Source: Thalassorhabdomicrobium marinisediminis (GTDB lineage Bacteria > Pseudomonadota > Alphaproteobacteria > Rhodobacterales > Rhodobacteraceae). Taken from it: a DNA stretch of 64,000 nucleotides. The stretch spans positions 62,001 to 126,000 of the forward strand of contig NZ_QCYG01000010.1 of the NCBI RefSeq assembly GCF_003072065.1, in the 5' to 3' direction. The position numbers were made by a program, and so were the translations under genes. Shown piece after piece: positions 1 through 8,503 of this stretch; the first letter of the stretch is position 1, and every line of letters begins with the position of its first letter. Below the pieces are notes generated by a model. That model made no database searches. It was not told the DNA's origin and worked only from the letters and a program-made list of their open reading frames with translations.

Positions 1-546
1 CACGCGATGGTTGGACACGCCCTGCCGCGTCAGGCCAAGGGCGTCCTGAATGACCTTAGGGCGATAGCCTGCGGACTGCATCTCATTTATAAACAACGAT
101 TTTTCGATGAAGGAGGGGTCCAGACGCAGGTTGTTTTCCTGACCCTGCGCAATCAAAGAGGCATCGTCGTCCAGCGTCCGGACGATGGCCTTGATCGTGC
201 CGCCGATCTTGCGGATCGCGGCCAAGCGGCGGCGCCCGTAAACGATGTTGTAGCGGTCCGCCTTCTCCGAGGGCCGCACCATGATCGGCACCTGCTGCCC
301 ATGTTCGCGAATGCTCTCCGCAAGCTCATCGATGCTGCTGTCATCCAGCGCCAGACGGTCGCGCAAACCATCCATGTCGATCTGATCGGGGTCGATGTCG
401 CGGATCGAATTGGCGGTGATTTCCCGCAGGGAATCCCGCAGCCCGCCCACGGAGCCAGGCAGTTTCGCAGCGCGTGGCAGGGCAGGGGAGGGGGCCGTGC
501 TGCCCGTCTCGTCCTTGGGGGGCTGGTTGAAGATATTCCGGGCCAT
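1..546 (-). CDS. repB: RepB/ParB-type partition protein, N-terminal part (cut by window edge)
   Basis: This is the centromere-binding partition protein that works with the ParA-type ATPase encoded just upstream. The reading frame is open on the minus strand from an ATG at 546 to base 1, giving 182 residues with no stop, so the gene continues left of the window. It begins MARNIFNQPP. The ParB-like N-terminal domain is visible: VPIMVRPSE, then YNIVYGRRRLAAIRK, which matches the GERR-type nucleotide-binding box. A segment resembling the start of the helix-turn-helix (ALGLTRQGVSNHRV) is at the very edge. The start overlaps the repA stop by one base (TGATG on the minus strand), indicating translational coupling. 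In repABC modules repC would follow, outside this window. ParB identity is secure; the repABC subtype is inferred. Confidence 0.88.
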   Translation of the reverse strand, partial: MARNIFNQPPKDETGSTAPSPALPRAAKLPGSVGGLRDSLREITANSIRDIDPDQIDMDGLRDRLALDDSSIDELAESIREHGQQVPIMVRPSEKADRYNIVYGRRRLAAIRKIGGTIKAIVRTLDDDASLIAQGQENNLRLDPSFIEKSLFINEMQSAGYRPKVIQDALGLTRQGVSNHRV

Positions 547-1787
547 CAGCGTCGCCCCCATGACATTTGAATGGTCTGTTCCAACTCGTCCGCCACCCCG
601 TTCACGCTGGTAAGGGCGCGGTCGATCGTCTTGCGGATAAATTGACCCGGATCGACCTCGTAGACCGTCTGTTGGGTCATGCCCGCATCGGAGATCGCGG
701 TGGATTTCAGCATCGGCTCGGTCATCACCTGCCCGGCAAGGATCGAACGCAGATAGCCCGCCATTTGGGTTTGTGGCCCGTCCGAGGGCTCGTATCGGGT
801 GATCAGGAACTTCACGAAATCCCAAGTGACCCGCCGGCCGATGGCGTCTTCGACGGCCTTCACCGTTTCCGAGGCAAGCTTGAGAAATTGGCTCATCGAG
901 GCGATGTCGAGCATGCCGGGCACCACGGTGACCAACAGCCCCGTGGAGGCCGCGAGCGCCGTCAAGGTCAGGAACCCAAGCTGCGGCGGGCAGTCGATCA
1001 GAACGATGTCGTAATCTCCCTCGACCTCTTCCAAGGCCAGCGCCAGCCGTTCCGCAAAAATCGGCTGCACGCGGCGGGCGAGGGCATTGGCCGTCTCGGT
1101 TTCGTATTCCGAAAGCATCAGCCCTGCCGGCACCATGTCCAGCTTGTGGAAATAGGTCTTCTGGATCACTTCGGACAGGGGCAGCTGATCGTCATATTTC
1201 AGCGCGTCATAGATCGTGCCGCCTTCGGCGAACTCGAGCTCGGGCCGAAAGCCGAAGAACGTCGTCAGACTGGCTTGCGGATCGAGGTCGAGCACCAGAA
1301 CGCGGTAGCCGCGCAGAGCATAGCGCTGCGCCAGATGGATCGTCGCCGTGGTCTTGGACGAGCCGCCCTTGAAGTTGACCACCGAAATGACCTGCAAGCG
1401 GTCACCCTCGCGTCGACCGGGTCGGTAGCTCTCGGCGTTCTTTCCGGTCCGTTCCAGAATATCGCGAAGGTTATCAACCTCTTGCGCGGTATAAAACCGA
1501 TGGCCGCGATTGTCCGTATGCACTTCGGGAAAGCTTCCGTCCTTGTGCCGGTTGCGCAGGTTTGACGGGCTCACCCGCAGCAGGCCCGCGACCTCGGTCG
1601 AACTGAAACGCCGAAGGAATTTCCGCTCTTCGGGTTCAAACGCGATCTTCATCTGCCGATCCAGAGATCCTGCAAGATTGTCCGCGAAAGCCCCGATATC
1701 AGAAGAGCCTATGCCCTGTGCGAATCCACCGTTAGGTTCATCCATGTCTGCCGCCTGCGTTTGGCCTTTGCGAAGGCTCTTTGTCAT
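546..1787 (-). CDS. repA: RepA/ParA-type partition ATPase of a plasmid or chromid
   Basis: A Walker-type ATPase that drives replicon partition and, in RepABC systems, also represses its own operon. The protein is 413 residues, close to the usual RepA size of about 400. A MerR-like helix-turn-helix (around residues 61-115, FSSTEVAGLLRVSPSNLRNR) precedes the ATPase domain. The deviant Walker A box KGGSSKTT is at 140-147, and a Walker B-like stretch (IVLIDCPPQLG) lies further on. The ATG at 1787 lies inside the left arm of an inverted repeat and has no good ribosome binding site. An in-frame ATG at 1745, preceded by AGGCGGCAG, would give a 399-residue protein and may be the real start. A very similar ParA also accompanies RepA-, RepB- and DnaA-like replicons of Rhodobacterales, so the replicon class is not certain. 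Confidence 0.9.
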   Translation of the reverse strand: MTKSLRKGQTQAADMDEPNGGFAQGIGSSDIGAFADNLAGSLDRQMKIAFEPEERKFLRRFSSTEVAGLLRVSPSNLRNRHKDGSFPEVHTDNRGHRFYTAQEVDNLRDILERTGKNAESYRPGRREGDRLQVISVVNFKGGSSKTTATIHLAQRYALRGYRVLVLDLDPQASLTTFFGFRPELEFAEGGTIYDALKYDDQLPLSEVIQKTYFHKLDMVPAGLMLSEYETETANALARRVQPIFAERLALALEEVEGDYDIVLIDCPPQLGFLTLTALAASTGLLVTVVPGMLDIASMSQFLKLASETVKAVEDAIGRRVTWDFVKFLITRYEPSDGPQTQMAGYLRSILAGQVMTEPMLKSTAISDAGMTQQTVYEVDPGQFIRKTIDRALTSVNGVADELEQTIQMSWGRR

Positions 1788-1831
1788 TCTGACGGCAAGC
1801 AGCGTATCTGACGCATTTTGCCGTCAGAATG
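1785..1831. promoter_or_regulatory. Perfect 14-bp inverted repeat over the repA start: candidate RepA/RepB operator or parS-like site
   Basis: CATTCTGACGGCAA (1785-1798) is exactly mirrored by TTGCCGTCAGAATG (1818-1831), with a 19-bp spacer. The spacer holds a third copy of the heptamer TCTGACG (1807-1813), 18 bp from the copy in the left arm. The ATG at 1787 is part of the left arm. Such repeats upstream of repA act as operators or partition sites in repABC-type modules. The role here is inferred from position only; it could also limit repA translation as an mRNA hairpin. Confidence 0.65.
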
Positions 1832-1885
1832 GAAATGCCATGTTCCGTTGGGTCCGGCAAGACAAATCTAAATGTTGTGGGAAAG

Positions 1886-1894
1886 TTATCCACA
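1886..1894 (+). promoter_or_regulatory. Perfect DnaA box (TTATCCACA)
   Basis: The nonamer TTATCCACA matches the strict DnaA-box consensus. It sits about 100 bp upstream of repA in the gap between the partition operon and the osmoprotectant transporter. It is a single copy and may be a chance match, but its position next to a replication/partition module makes it worth recording. Confidence 0.45.
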
Positions 1895-1923
1895 GTCGCT
1901 AGGGAGCCTCTGGTTGCGAATAG

Positions 1924-1950
1924 CGCCTAACCTGTTGAATTGACGCCTAA
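1924..1950 (+). repeat. Pair of CGCCTAA direct repeats 20 bp apart
   Basis: CGCCTAA occurs at 1924-1930 and again at 1944-1950, so the copies lie on the same face of the helix about two turns apart. They are upstream of repA, next to the DnaA box. Only two copies were seen, so calling them iterons is not justified; they may be part of the repA promoter region. Confidence 0.3.
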
Positions 1951-2272
1951 TTTCAAACCCGGCGGGCAGACAACCTTAAGGCCTCGGGCCGACTATGGTT
2001 GCCGCACCCTTGGCGGTCCGACCGCAAACGACACAACCACCCCCACTTCGATTCGGACATATTCCTCTCTCCGGCTTCCTTTTCGCGGCAAACCCGCCAT
2101 CTAGCGCCAGTAAGGTTGAGAAATCATGAATCCCTCGCGTTTTTCAGCCACCCGATGCAGCAAATACGCTTTCTTTCCCGCGTACCTTGGCATTCGCCCC
2201 CTATGCGCTAGGTTTTTCTCCGAAGCGGGCGCCGGTGGCGTTCCGTCAATGCTATTTCGGGGAGATTTTCTG

Positions 2273-3181
2273 ATGACATCGACAAAATTACTGGCCGCCT
2301 CTGGCCTCATGGCGCTGCTTTCGACCACGGCACTGGCGGACATCACCGTCTCGTCGAAGATCGACACCGAGGGCGGATTGCTGGGCAATATCATCGCACT
2401 GGCCCTTGAGGATGCGGGCCTGCCGGTTGAGCGGCGTTTGCAACTGGGCGGCACGCAGGTCGTGCGCGAAGCCATTCTGGCCGATCAGATCGACATCTAT
2501 CCTGAATACACCGGCAATGCCGCGTTCTTCTTCGGCGAGGCTGACAGCGACGTCTGGAAGGACGCCGAGGCCGCGCAAGCCCGCGCAGCCGAGCTCGACA
2601 AGGGTGAGAACAACGTGATCTGGCTCGACTCCGCGCCCGCCAACAATACATGGGCGATCGCTGTCACAGGGCCAATCGCCGAAGAGAACGACCTGGTGAC
2701 CATGTCGGACTTTGGCGCATGGGTCGCGGACGGGGGCGAGGTGAAGCTCGCTGCCTCGACGGAATTCGTCTCCTCCCCGGCGGTTCTGCCCGCCATGCAA
2801 GAGACCTACGGCTTCGAGCTCACCCAGGATCAGACGGTGATCCTGTCCGGTGGGGACACAGCGGCGACGATTCAGGCGGCGGCGCGGGGCACCTCCGGGG
2901 TGAACGCGGCGATGGTTTATGGCACCGACGGCGGGGTGGGCGCTACCGGGTTGGTGGTCATGGAAGACGACAAGGGCGTGCAGCCAGTCTATGAGCCCGC
3001 GCCCATCGCCCGCGCCGAGGTGCTCGAGGAATACCCTTCAATCCCGGACGTCCTCAACCCGATCTTTGCCGAGCTCGACATGGCGACCCTGCAAGACCTG
3101 AACGGACGTATTCAGGTGGGCGGTGAGCCTGCGGAAGCGGTCGCGCGGGATTATCTGACCCAGGCCGGGGTTCTGGACTGA
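2273..3181 (+). CDS. osmF: Osmoprotectant ABC transporter, periplasmic binding protein (OsmF/YehZ-like)
   Basis: Binds glycine betaine or a related compatible solute in the periplasm for the membrane permeases encoded next. The start at 2273 gives a classical signal peptide (MTSTKLLAASGLMALLSTTALA) followed by mature DITVSSKIDTEG, and GGGGAGA lies 7-8 bases upstream of the ATG. The body has OpuAC-type features: GGTQVVREAIL, then DIYPEYTGNA, the stretch expected for quaternary-amine binders of the ProX/OpuC/OsmF group. The length of 302 residues is normal. It is the first gene of four whose order (binding protein, permease, ATPase, permease) equals yehZYXW of E. coli. The exact solute cannot be read from sequence. 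Confidence 0.9.
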   Translation: MTSTKLLAASGLMALLSTTALADITVSSKIDTEGGLLGNIIALALEDAGLPVERRLQLGGTQVVREAILADQIDIYPEYTGNAAFFFGEADSDVWKDAEAAQARAAELDKGENNVIWLDSAPANNTWAIAVTGPIAEENDLVTMSDFGAWVADGGEVKLAASTEFVSSPAVLPAMQETYGFELTQDQTVILSGGDTAATIQAAARGTSGVNAAMVYGTDGGVGATGLVVMEDDKGVQPVYEPAPIARAEVLEEYPSIPDVLNPIFAELDMATLQDLNGRIQVGGEPAEAVARDYLTQAGVLD

Positions 3182-3195
3182 TCCCGGGCACTACG

Positions 3196-4368
3196 GTGAT
3201 CCAAGACCGGGTGGCGGGCACGGTCTCGCCGCCCGGTGTTCTGTTTGCGATGCTCGGCGTCGCGGCATTGTTGACCCCGTTCATGACGCTGGCCGCCAAC
3301 CGCATCGTCGCGGGTGAGGGGGTCATGGCCTGGGCGGTCGCCGCACCGGCTCTGGTGGCACCGGGTTTGCTCGCGGTGGCAGCGGGTCTTTTGCTGGGGG
3401 TGCCCGCGGGCAAGCCGTGGCTGCGGCTTTTCGGCTCTGTTTTAGGGCTGTCCGGGCTTCTTTGGCTACTGATGCAAGGGGCACCGGCCTTGCTCGACGG
3501 GGAAGGGGGCTATGCACGGGTGTCCCCCGCGATAGGCTTTTGGCTGCTGCTGGTGATCCTGTCACTCTTGCTCGCCGATACGCTCACCGCTTTGGCGCCC
3601 GGGCCGTGGATGCGGCTGGGGTTTTTGGCGGTGGCGAGCGCGGTTCTGGGCGTGGTTCTCTGGTCCGGCGCGCTGGCTGATCTTTCGGTGATGCAGGAAT
3701 TCTCCAGCCGCCGCGATGCCTTTCTCCGTGAGGCGTTGCGGCATCTGGGACTGGCCTTCGGCTCACTCGCCACGGCCACGGTGATCGGCTTTCCCTTGGG
3801 CATTCTTTGCCATCGCCGGGCCGGTCTGCGCGGGGCGATCCTGCCGGTGCTGAGCTTTCTGCAAACGATCCCCTCGCTGGCGATGTTCGGCCTGATGATC
3901 CCGATCCTCGGCTGGGTCGGCGACGCGGTGCCCGGCGCGCAGGACTTGGGCATCGCGGGCATCGGCTTTGCACCCGCCTTTCTGGCGCTTGTGCTTTATT
4001 CTCTGCTGCCCGTGGTGGGCAACACGGCCGCCGGGCTGGCCGCGGCACCGCCAGCAGCCCTTGAGGCGGCACGCGGCATGGGAATGACCCCGCTCCAGCG
4101 CCTGTTGCGGGTGGAATTGCCCCTCGGCCTGCCGATCATCCTGACCGGGTTGCGCATCGTTCTGGTACAGAACATCGGCCTTGCGGTGATCGCGGGGCTG
4201 ATTGGCGGCGGCGGGTTCGGCACCTTCGTGTTCCAAGGCCTCAACCAGACGGCCACCGACCTTATCCTGCTGGGCGCTTTGCCCACTGTCGCGCTGGCCC
4301 TTGCGGCGGCCATCGTGATGGATGCCTTGGTGGACCTGACACGCCGCACCCCGAAAGGCACCCCATGA
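3196..4368 (+). CDS. yehY: Osmoprotectant ABC transporter permease, long subunit (YehY-like)
   Basis: Inner-membrane permease of the osmoprotectant importer. The start is a GTG 15 bp after the osmF stop. The 390-residue protein has about four extra hydrophobic segments in its first ~165 residues (for example LLLVILSLLLADTLTAL). The standard permease domain follows, with the cytoplasmic coupling loop EAARGMGMTPLQRLLRVELP near residues 295-315. This long N-terminus is typical of YehY and distinguishes it from the short partner permease at the end of the operon. The last bases overlap the next gene by 4 bp (ATGA). Confidence 0.88.
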   Translation: MIQDRVAGTVSPPGVLFAMLGVAALLTPFMTLAANRIVAGEGVMAWAVAAPALVAPGLLAVAAGLLLGVPAGKPWLRLFGSVLGLSGLLWLLMQGAPALLDGEGGYARVSPAIGFWLLLVILSLLLADTLTALAPGPWMRLGFLAVASAVLGVVLWSGALADLSVMQEFSSRRDAFLREALRHLGLAFGSLATATVIGFPLGILCHRRAGLRGAILPVLSFLQTIPSLAMFGLMIPILGWVGDAVPGAQDLGIAGIGFAPAFLALVLYSLLPVVGNTAAGLAAAPPAALEAARGMGMTPLQRLLRVELPLGLPIILTGLRIVLVQNIGLAVIAGLIGGGGFGTFVFQGLNQTATDLILLGALPTVALALAAAIVMDALVDLTRRTPKGTP

Positions 4369-5300
4369 TCGAGATCGACGGCATCACCAAGACCTATGGC
4401 GCGATGACGGCGGTGGACGCCGTGTCGATGACGGTCGAGACCGGAACCATTACGGTGATCGTCGGCACCTCGGGCTCGGGCAAGACGACGCTGCTGCGTA
4501 TGATCAACCGGCTGGAAGAACCCAGCGCCGGTGAGGTGCGCATCAACGGAGAGGCGACCCATAGCCTCAAGCCGCACATCCTGCGGCGGCGCATCGGCTA
4601 TGCCATTCAGGGGCACGGATTGTTTCCCCATCACACGGTGGGGCGCAACATCGGCGCGGTGCCCGAATTGCTGAACTGGCCCAAGGACAAGATCCGCGCC
4701 CGCGTGGATGAGCTGCTTGAGCTGTTTTCCATGGACCCCGATGCCTTCCGCGACCGCTATCCGGCGGAGCTGTCCGGCGGGCAGCAACAGCGGGTCGGTG
4801 TGGCGCGGGCGTTGGCGTCGCGGCCTGATCTGTTGCTGATGGACGAGCCTTTCGGCGCGCTTGACCCGATCATCCGCACCCGCGCGCAGGAGGATCTGCG
4901 GCGTATTCAGCAACGATTGGGCTCAACCATCATGCTGGTGACCCACGACATGGAAGAGGCGATCCGGCTGGGCGACCGTGTGGCGGTCATGGATGGCGGC
5001 AAGCTCGTGCAACATGGCACTCCGGCCGAGATCATCGCCGCACCTGCGACGGAGTTTGTGGCCGACATGGTAGGCGATGTGGAACGTCCCCTGCGGTTGT
5101 TGTCGCTGATCCCCGCGGGCGAGGTCGTGGAGGAGGGCACAGCAAACGGCGAGGCCCTGCCTGCCTCCGCCAGCCTGCGCGACGCGCTGTCGGCCTGTCT
5201 CTGGACGGGGCGCGAGGCTGTGCCGATTGAACGCGACGGAGCGGCGGCAGGGCGGGTAACGCTTGCGGCAATCCGCGCCCGGGCCGAGGCTCACGGATGA
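4365..5300 (+). CDS. yehX: Osmoprotectant ABC transporter ATP-binding protein (YehX/OsmV-like)
   Basis: Cytoplasmic ATPase that powers the osmoprotectant importer. The ABC domain is complete: Walker A GTSGSGKTTLL, signature LSGGQQQRVGVARAL, Walker B LLLMDEPFGALD and switch histidine in MLVTHDMEEA. About 70 C-terminal residues after the ABC domain (from GDVERPLRLLSL) show only weak CBS-like character. The length of 311 residues is normal for the group. It overlaps both neighbours by 4 bp, so the four genes are translationally coupled. Confidence 0.92.
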   Translation: MIEIDGITKTYGAMTAVDAVSMTVETGTITVIVGTSGSGKTTLLRMINRLEEPSAGEVRINGEATHSLKPHILRRRIGYAIQGHGLFPHHTVGRNIGAVPELLNWPKDKIRARVDELLELFSMDPDAFRDRYPAELSGGQQQRVGVARALASRPDLLLMDEPFGALDPIIRTRAQEDLRRIQQRLGSTIMLVTHDMEEAIRLGDRVAVMDGGKLVQHGTPAEIIAAPATEFVADMVGDVERPLRLLSLIPAGEVVEEGTANGEALPASASLRDALSACLWTGREAVPIERDGAAAGRVTLAAIRARAEAHG

Positions 5301-6031
5301 GCATCGGGTGGTCTCTGCGGCCAATATTGGCTCTGTTCCTGCTGGTTTTGGTGCTGCGGCCCGAGTGGTTCGCCCCGATGCTGGCACCGCTTGCCCCCGA
5401 GGGAGGGCCGGTGATCTATGAGCGTGCCTCGCTTCTGTCGCTGTCGCTAAGCCATCTCGCACTGGTCGCGGCCGCCTCGGCTGCGGCGGTTGTGGTGGCG
5501 GTGACGCTGGCGATTCTGGTGACGCGGCCTTCGGGCGCCGCGTTCCGGCCCGTGTCGCGCACGGTGGCCAATATGGGCCAGACCTTCCCGCCGGTGGCGG
5601 TTTTGGCGTTGGCCGTGCCTGCGCTCGGGTTCGGCGCAGGGCCGACGCTGGTGGCGCTGTTCCTTTACGGGCTGTTGCCGATCTTCGAGAACGCGGTCAC
5701 CGGACTGTCCAACCTGCCGCCCGCCACGATGGAGGCCGCGCGGGGCATCGGATTGAACCGCTGGCAACGTCTGGTGCGGGTGGAATTACCGCTGGCCCTG
5801 CCGGTGATCCTGACCGGCGTGCGGCTCTCTGTGGTGATTGCCATGGGCACGGCGACGATCGGCTCGACCGTGGCGGCGCGCACCCTTGGTGAGGTGATCA
5901 TCGCCGGATTGCTGACCAACAACACCGCCTATGTCGTGCAGGGTGGTCTGGTCGTGGGCCTCTTCGCGGTGCTGATCTATGACGCGATGGTGCAGCTTGA
6001 GCGGCGGCTGGCGGCGCGTGTGGGTCTTTGA
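5297..6031 (+). CDS. yehW: Osmoprotectant ABC transporter permease, short subunit (YehW-like)
   Basis: Second membrane permease of the importer. It is 244 residues, the normal YehW/OpuCB size, with about six hydrophobic segments. The coupling loop is EAARGIGLNRWQRLVRVELP, nearly identical in form to that of the long permease. It overlaps the ATPase gene by 4 bp. Its TGA ends at 6031 and the ligD stop on the other strand begins at 6032, so the two operons converge with no intergenic base and no room for a separate terminator. Confidence 0.9.
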   Translation: MSIGWSLRPILALFLLVLVLRPEWFAPMLAPLAPEGGPVIYERASLLSLSLSHLALVAAASAAAVVVAVTLAILVTRPSGAAFRPVSRTVANMGQTFPPVAVLALAVPALGFGAGPTLVALFLYGLLPIFENAVTGLSNLPPATMEAARGIGLNRWQRLVRVELPLALPVILTGVRLSVVIAMGTATIGSTVAARTLGEVIIAGLLTNNTAYVVQGGLVVGLFAVLIYDAMVQLERRLAARVGL

Positions 6032-8503
6032 TCACTCCGTCGCGCCGGCCCAATCCTGCAACTTGTCGATCACGCCTTCGGTCAGGCTTTGCAGATCGTC
6101 CTGAAGCTCAAGCGCAGGGCAAGGCGCATCCAGCCGGTCTTTCATGTCCGACAGGGTGAACCTGTTGGCCCCTTTGAGCGTCTTGAGTTCGTCCCATGTC
6201 ACCGGCGTGGCCACCGGCGCGCCAGTGCGGGCGCGGATCGAATAGGGGGCGATGGCCGTGGCCCCGCGTTCGTTGCGCAGATAGTCGATGAAAATCCGGC
6301 CCTTGCGCTTGGATTTCGACATGCTGGCAGTGTAGCGGTCGGGGAATTTCGTCTCTAACACATGGGCGACGGTCTTCGAGAACAGCTTCACCGTGTCCCA
6401 ACCCTGACTGCGGCGCAGGGGCAGCCAGACGTGGACACCCTTGCCGCCGGTGACCATCGCGCCCGAGGTCAGGCCAAGATCGGCCAGCGTGTCGCGCAGC
6501 TGAAACGCTGCGGCGCGAACGTCCTTCCAGTCGAGCCCCTCGTCGGGATCAAGGTCGAACACCATCCGGTCGGGCCGGTCCAGCCGGTCCGCGCGCGCGC
6601 CCCAGATGTGGAACTCGATCGTGCCCATCTGGGCGGCGGCGATCAGGCTTTCAGGGCGGGTGGCGTAAAGGTAATCGGCAGCGTCTCCGTCGCTTTCCTC
6701 GATTGCGATGCGCGACAGCTCGGACGGCATTCCGCCGCTGTCGTGCTTTTGGAAGAAACAGGCGTCGTCAATGCCGGAGGGGCAGCGGAAGAGCGACAGC
6801 GGGCGGTGCCCGGCCAGCGCGATCGACCGCTCTCCGACACGGGCATAGTGTCTGGCCACGTCGCCCTTGGTGCAGCCTGCGTCGGGGAAAACCGCGCGGT
6901 CGGCGTTGCTGATGCGGATACCCGCGATCTTGTTTGAATCCGTCTCTGTTTCGGCGGACATCGGCTCCTCCAGCGTGATTTCATCGGCGGTTTTGTCCGC
7001 GCGGAGACCAAGAAAACTGCCATGCCGGACAGCGCCGTCGGCGGTGAACTCGGCGAAATCGACCTCGGCTACAAGGGTTGGGCGCACCCATTTGGCGTCC
7101 TTCGCGATGGCCTTGGGCACATCGTCGGCGGGTGGGGTTTTCCGCGGGGTCATCTGAGCCGCGATGTCGTCCAGATCGCTGTCGGAGAAGCCGGTGCCGA
7201 CGCGGCCACGGTAGCGCAGCCGATCGCCTTCGTGACTGCCCAGAAGCAGCGAGGCGAAGGGGCGGCCTTTCTTGTCGGACGGCGAATAACCAATGATGAC
7301 GAACTCCTGCCGGCGGGTGCATTTGACCTTGCGCCAGGCTTTGGAGCGGGTGCCGCGATAGGGGGCGTCGATGCGTTTGCTGATGATCCCCTCGGCCCCC
7401 GCCTTGCAGGCGCTTTCGAACAGCTCGGGTCCATTGCCGACAATCTGGTCGGTGAGGCGCAGGGGGCCATCAGCGGGCACGCCGGAGAGCAGATCAGCGA
7501 GTTTCGCGCGGCGCTCCGACTGCGGTTTCTTGCGCAGATCTGCCCCGTCGAGGTGCAGCAGATCGAAGGCGAAGAACACCAGCCCGGTACCGTCTTTCAA
7601 CGCCCGTTGCAAAGACGAAAAGGCGGACCCCTCGATCCGCGCGGCCATGACCTCTCCGTCGATCAGTGCTGCGTCGCAGGGCAGGGGGGCGAAGGCCCCG
7701 TCGAGGGCGTGGAACCGGTCGGTCCAGTCTTTGCCGGAACGGGTGTAAAGCCGCGTGCCGTCCTTGCCCAAGGCCGCGAGACAGCGATACCCGTCGAACT
7801 TGGTCTCATGCACCCAATCGTCCCCGTCCGGTGCAGCCTCGACCAGCGTAGCCAGTTGCGGCTTGACGAAGGCGGGACGTTTGCGGCTGCGGTCGGGGCG
7901 GGGGTCAGGGGCGGGTTTTTTCGCAGCGTTCTCGGCAATCTCATCCATCGTGCGGCCCGTGGTGACCGAGATCACCTCGTTGTCCGTCAGGTCATCGGCA
8001 CCGCCCACGTAAGCGTCACGCTCTTTTATCAGAAGCCAATTCTCGCGCTTTTCTTTGGGCTTGCCGCGCATCCGAACCAGTGTCCAGCGGCCCTGCATGC
8101 GCTGGCCTTGCAGGGTGAACTGCAGCTTGCCTTCGGCCAACCCCTCTTCCACGTCCTCTTGCGGCACCCATGTGCCGGTGTCCCACAGCATCACCGTCCC
8201 GCCGCCGTATTGCCCCTTGGGGATCGTGCCTTCAAAGGCGCCATAGTCCAGCGGGTGATCCTCGGTCCGCACGGCCAGGCGCTTTTCGGCCGGATCAAGG
8301 GACGGCCCCTTGGTGACCGCCCAACTGAGCAGCACGCCATTCCATTCCAGCCGGAAATCGTAGTGCAATCGCGTGGCCGCGTGTTTCTGCACCACGAAGC
8401 TGCGCCGCGCCTGTGTCGTGCCGATCTGGCCGCGCGGCTCATCCGTGCGGGTAAAATCCCGCATCCGGTTGTAGTCGGCAAGGGGGTCGGGGGACTTGGC
8501 CAT
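6032..8503 (-). CDS. ligD: DNA ligase D (multifunctional NHEJ ligase)
   Basis: Repairs double-strand breaks by non-homologous end joining together with Ku. The 823 residues hold three domains in the order phosphoesterase, ligase, polymerase. The phosphoesterase domain (about 30-165) shows QKHAATRLHYDFRLEW and EDHPLDYGAFEG. The ATP-dependent ligase domain (about 215-510) has its adenylation lysine at K235 in ETKFDGYR. The archaeo-eukaryotic-primase-like polymerase domain (about 535-815) carries DLDPDEG near residue 645. This order is found in many alphaproteobacterial and Pseudomonas LigD proteins. The start codon directly abuts the ku stop codon, so both are read as one unit from upstream of ku. 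Confidence 0.96.
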   Translation of the reverse strand: MAKSPDPLADYNRMRDFTRTDEPRGQIGTTQARRSFVVQKHAATRLHYDFRLEWNGVLLSWAVTKGPSLDPAEKRLAVRTEDHPLDYGAFEGTIPKGQYGGGTVMLWDTGTWVPQEDVEEGLAEGKLQFTLQGQRMQGRWTLVRMRGKPKEKRENWLLIKERDAYVGGADDLTDNEVISVTTGRTMDEIAENAAKKPAPDPRPDRSRKRPAFVKPQLATLVEAAPDGDDWVHETKFDGYRCLAALGKDGTRLYTRSGKDWTDRFHALDGAFAPLPCDAALIDGEVMAARIEGSAFSSLQRALKDGTGLVFFAFDLLHLDGADLRKKPQSERRAKLADLLSGVPADGPLRLTDQIVGNGPELFESACKAGAEGIISKRIDAPYRGTRSKAWRKVKCTRRQEFVIIGYSPSDKKGRPFASLLLGSHEGDRLRYRGRVGTGFSDSDLDDIAAQMTPRKTPPADDVPKAIAKDAKWVRPTLVAEVDFAEFTADGAVRHGSFLGLRADKTADEITLEEPMSAETETDSNKIAGIRISNADRAVFPDAGCTKGDVARHYARVGERSIALAGHRPLSLFRCPSGIDDACFFQKHDSGGMPSELSRIAIEESDGDAADYLYATRPESLIAAAQMGTIEFHIWGARADRLDRPDRMVFDLDPDEGLDWKDVRAAAFQLRDTLADLGLTSGAMVTGGKGVHVWLPLRRSQGWDTVKLFSKTVAHVLETKFPDRYTASMSKSKRKGRIFIDYLRNERGATAIAPYSIRARTGAPVATPVTWDELKTLKGANRFTLSDMKDRLDAPCPALELQDDLQSLTEGVIDKLQDWAGATE

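Larger units (their letters stand above)
1832..2272. other. Intergenic region between repA and the osmoprotectant operon
   Basis: About 440 bp without a convincing gene. It holds the DnaA box and the CGCCTAA pair near repA. The right part should contain the promoter of the transporter operon. A weak candidate is TTGGCA at 2187-2192 and TAGGTT at 2209-2214, spaced 16 bp, which is too degenerate to call. An open frame runs from 2126 into osmF, but its first 49 codons do not look like a signal peptide and lack a ribosome binding site. Confidence 0.5.

Noticed and set aside
2126-2272. OsmF start at 2126
   Set aside because: The extra 49 residues would bury the signal peptide; the ATG at 2273 has a clear ribosome binding site.
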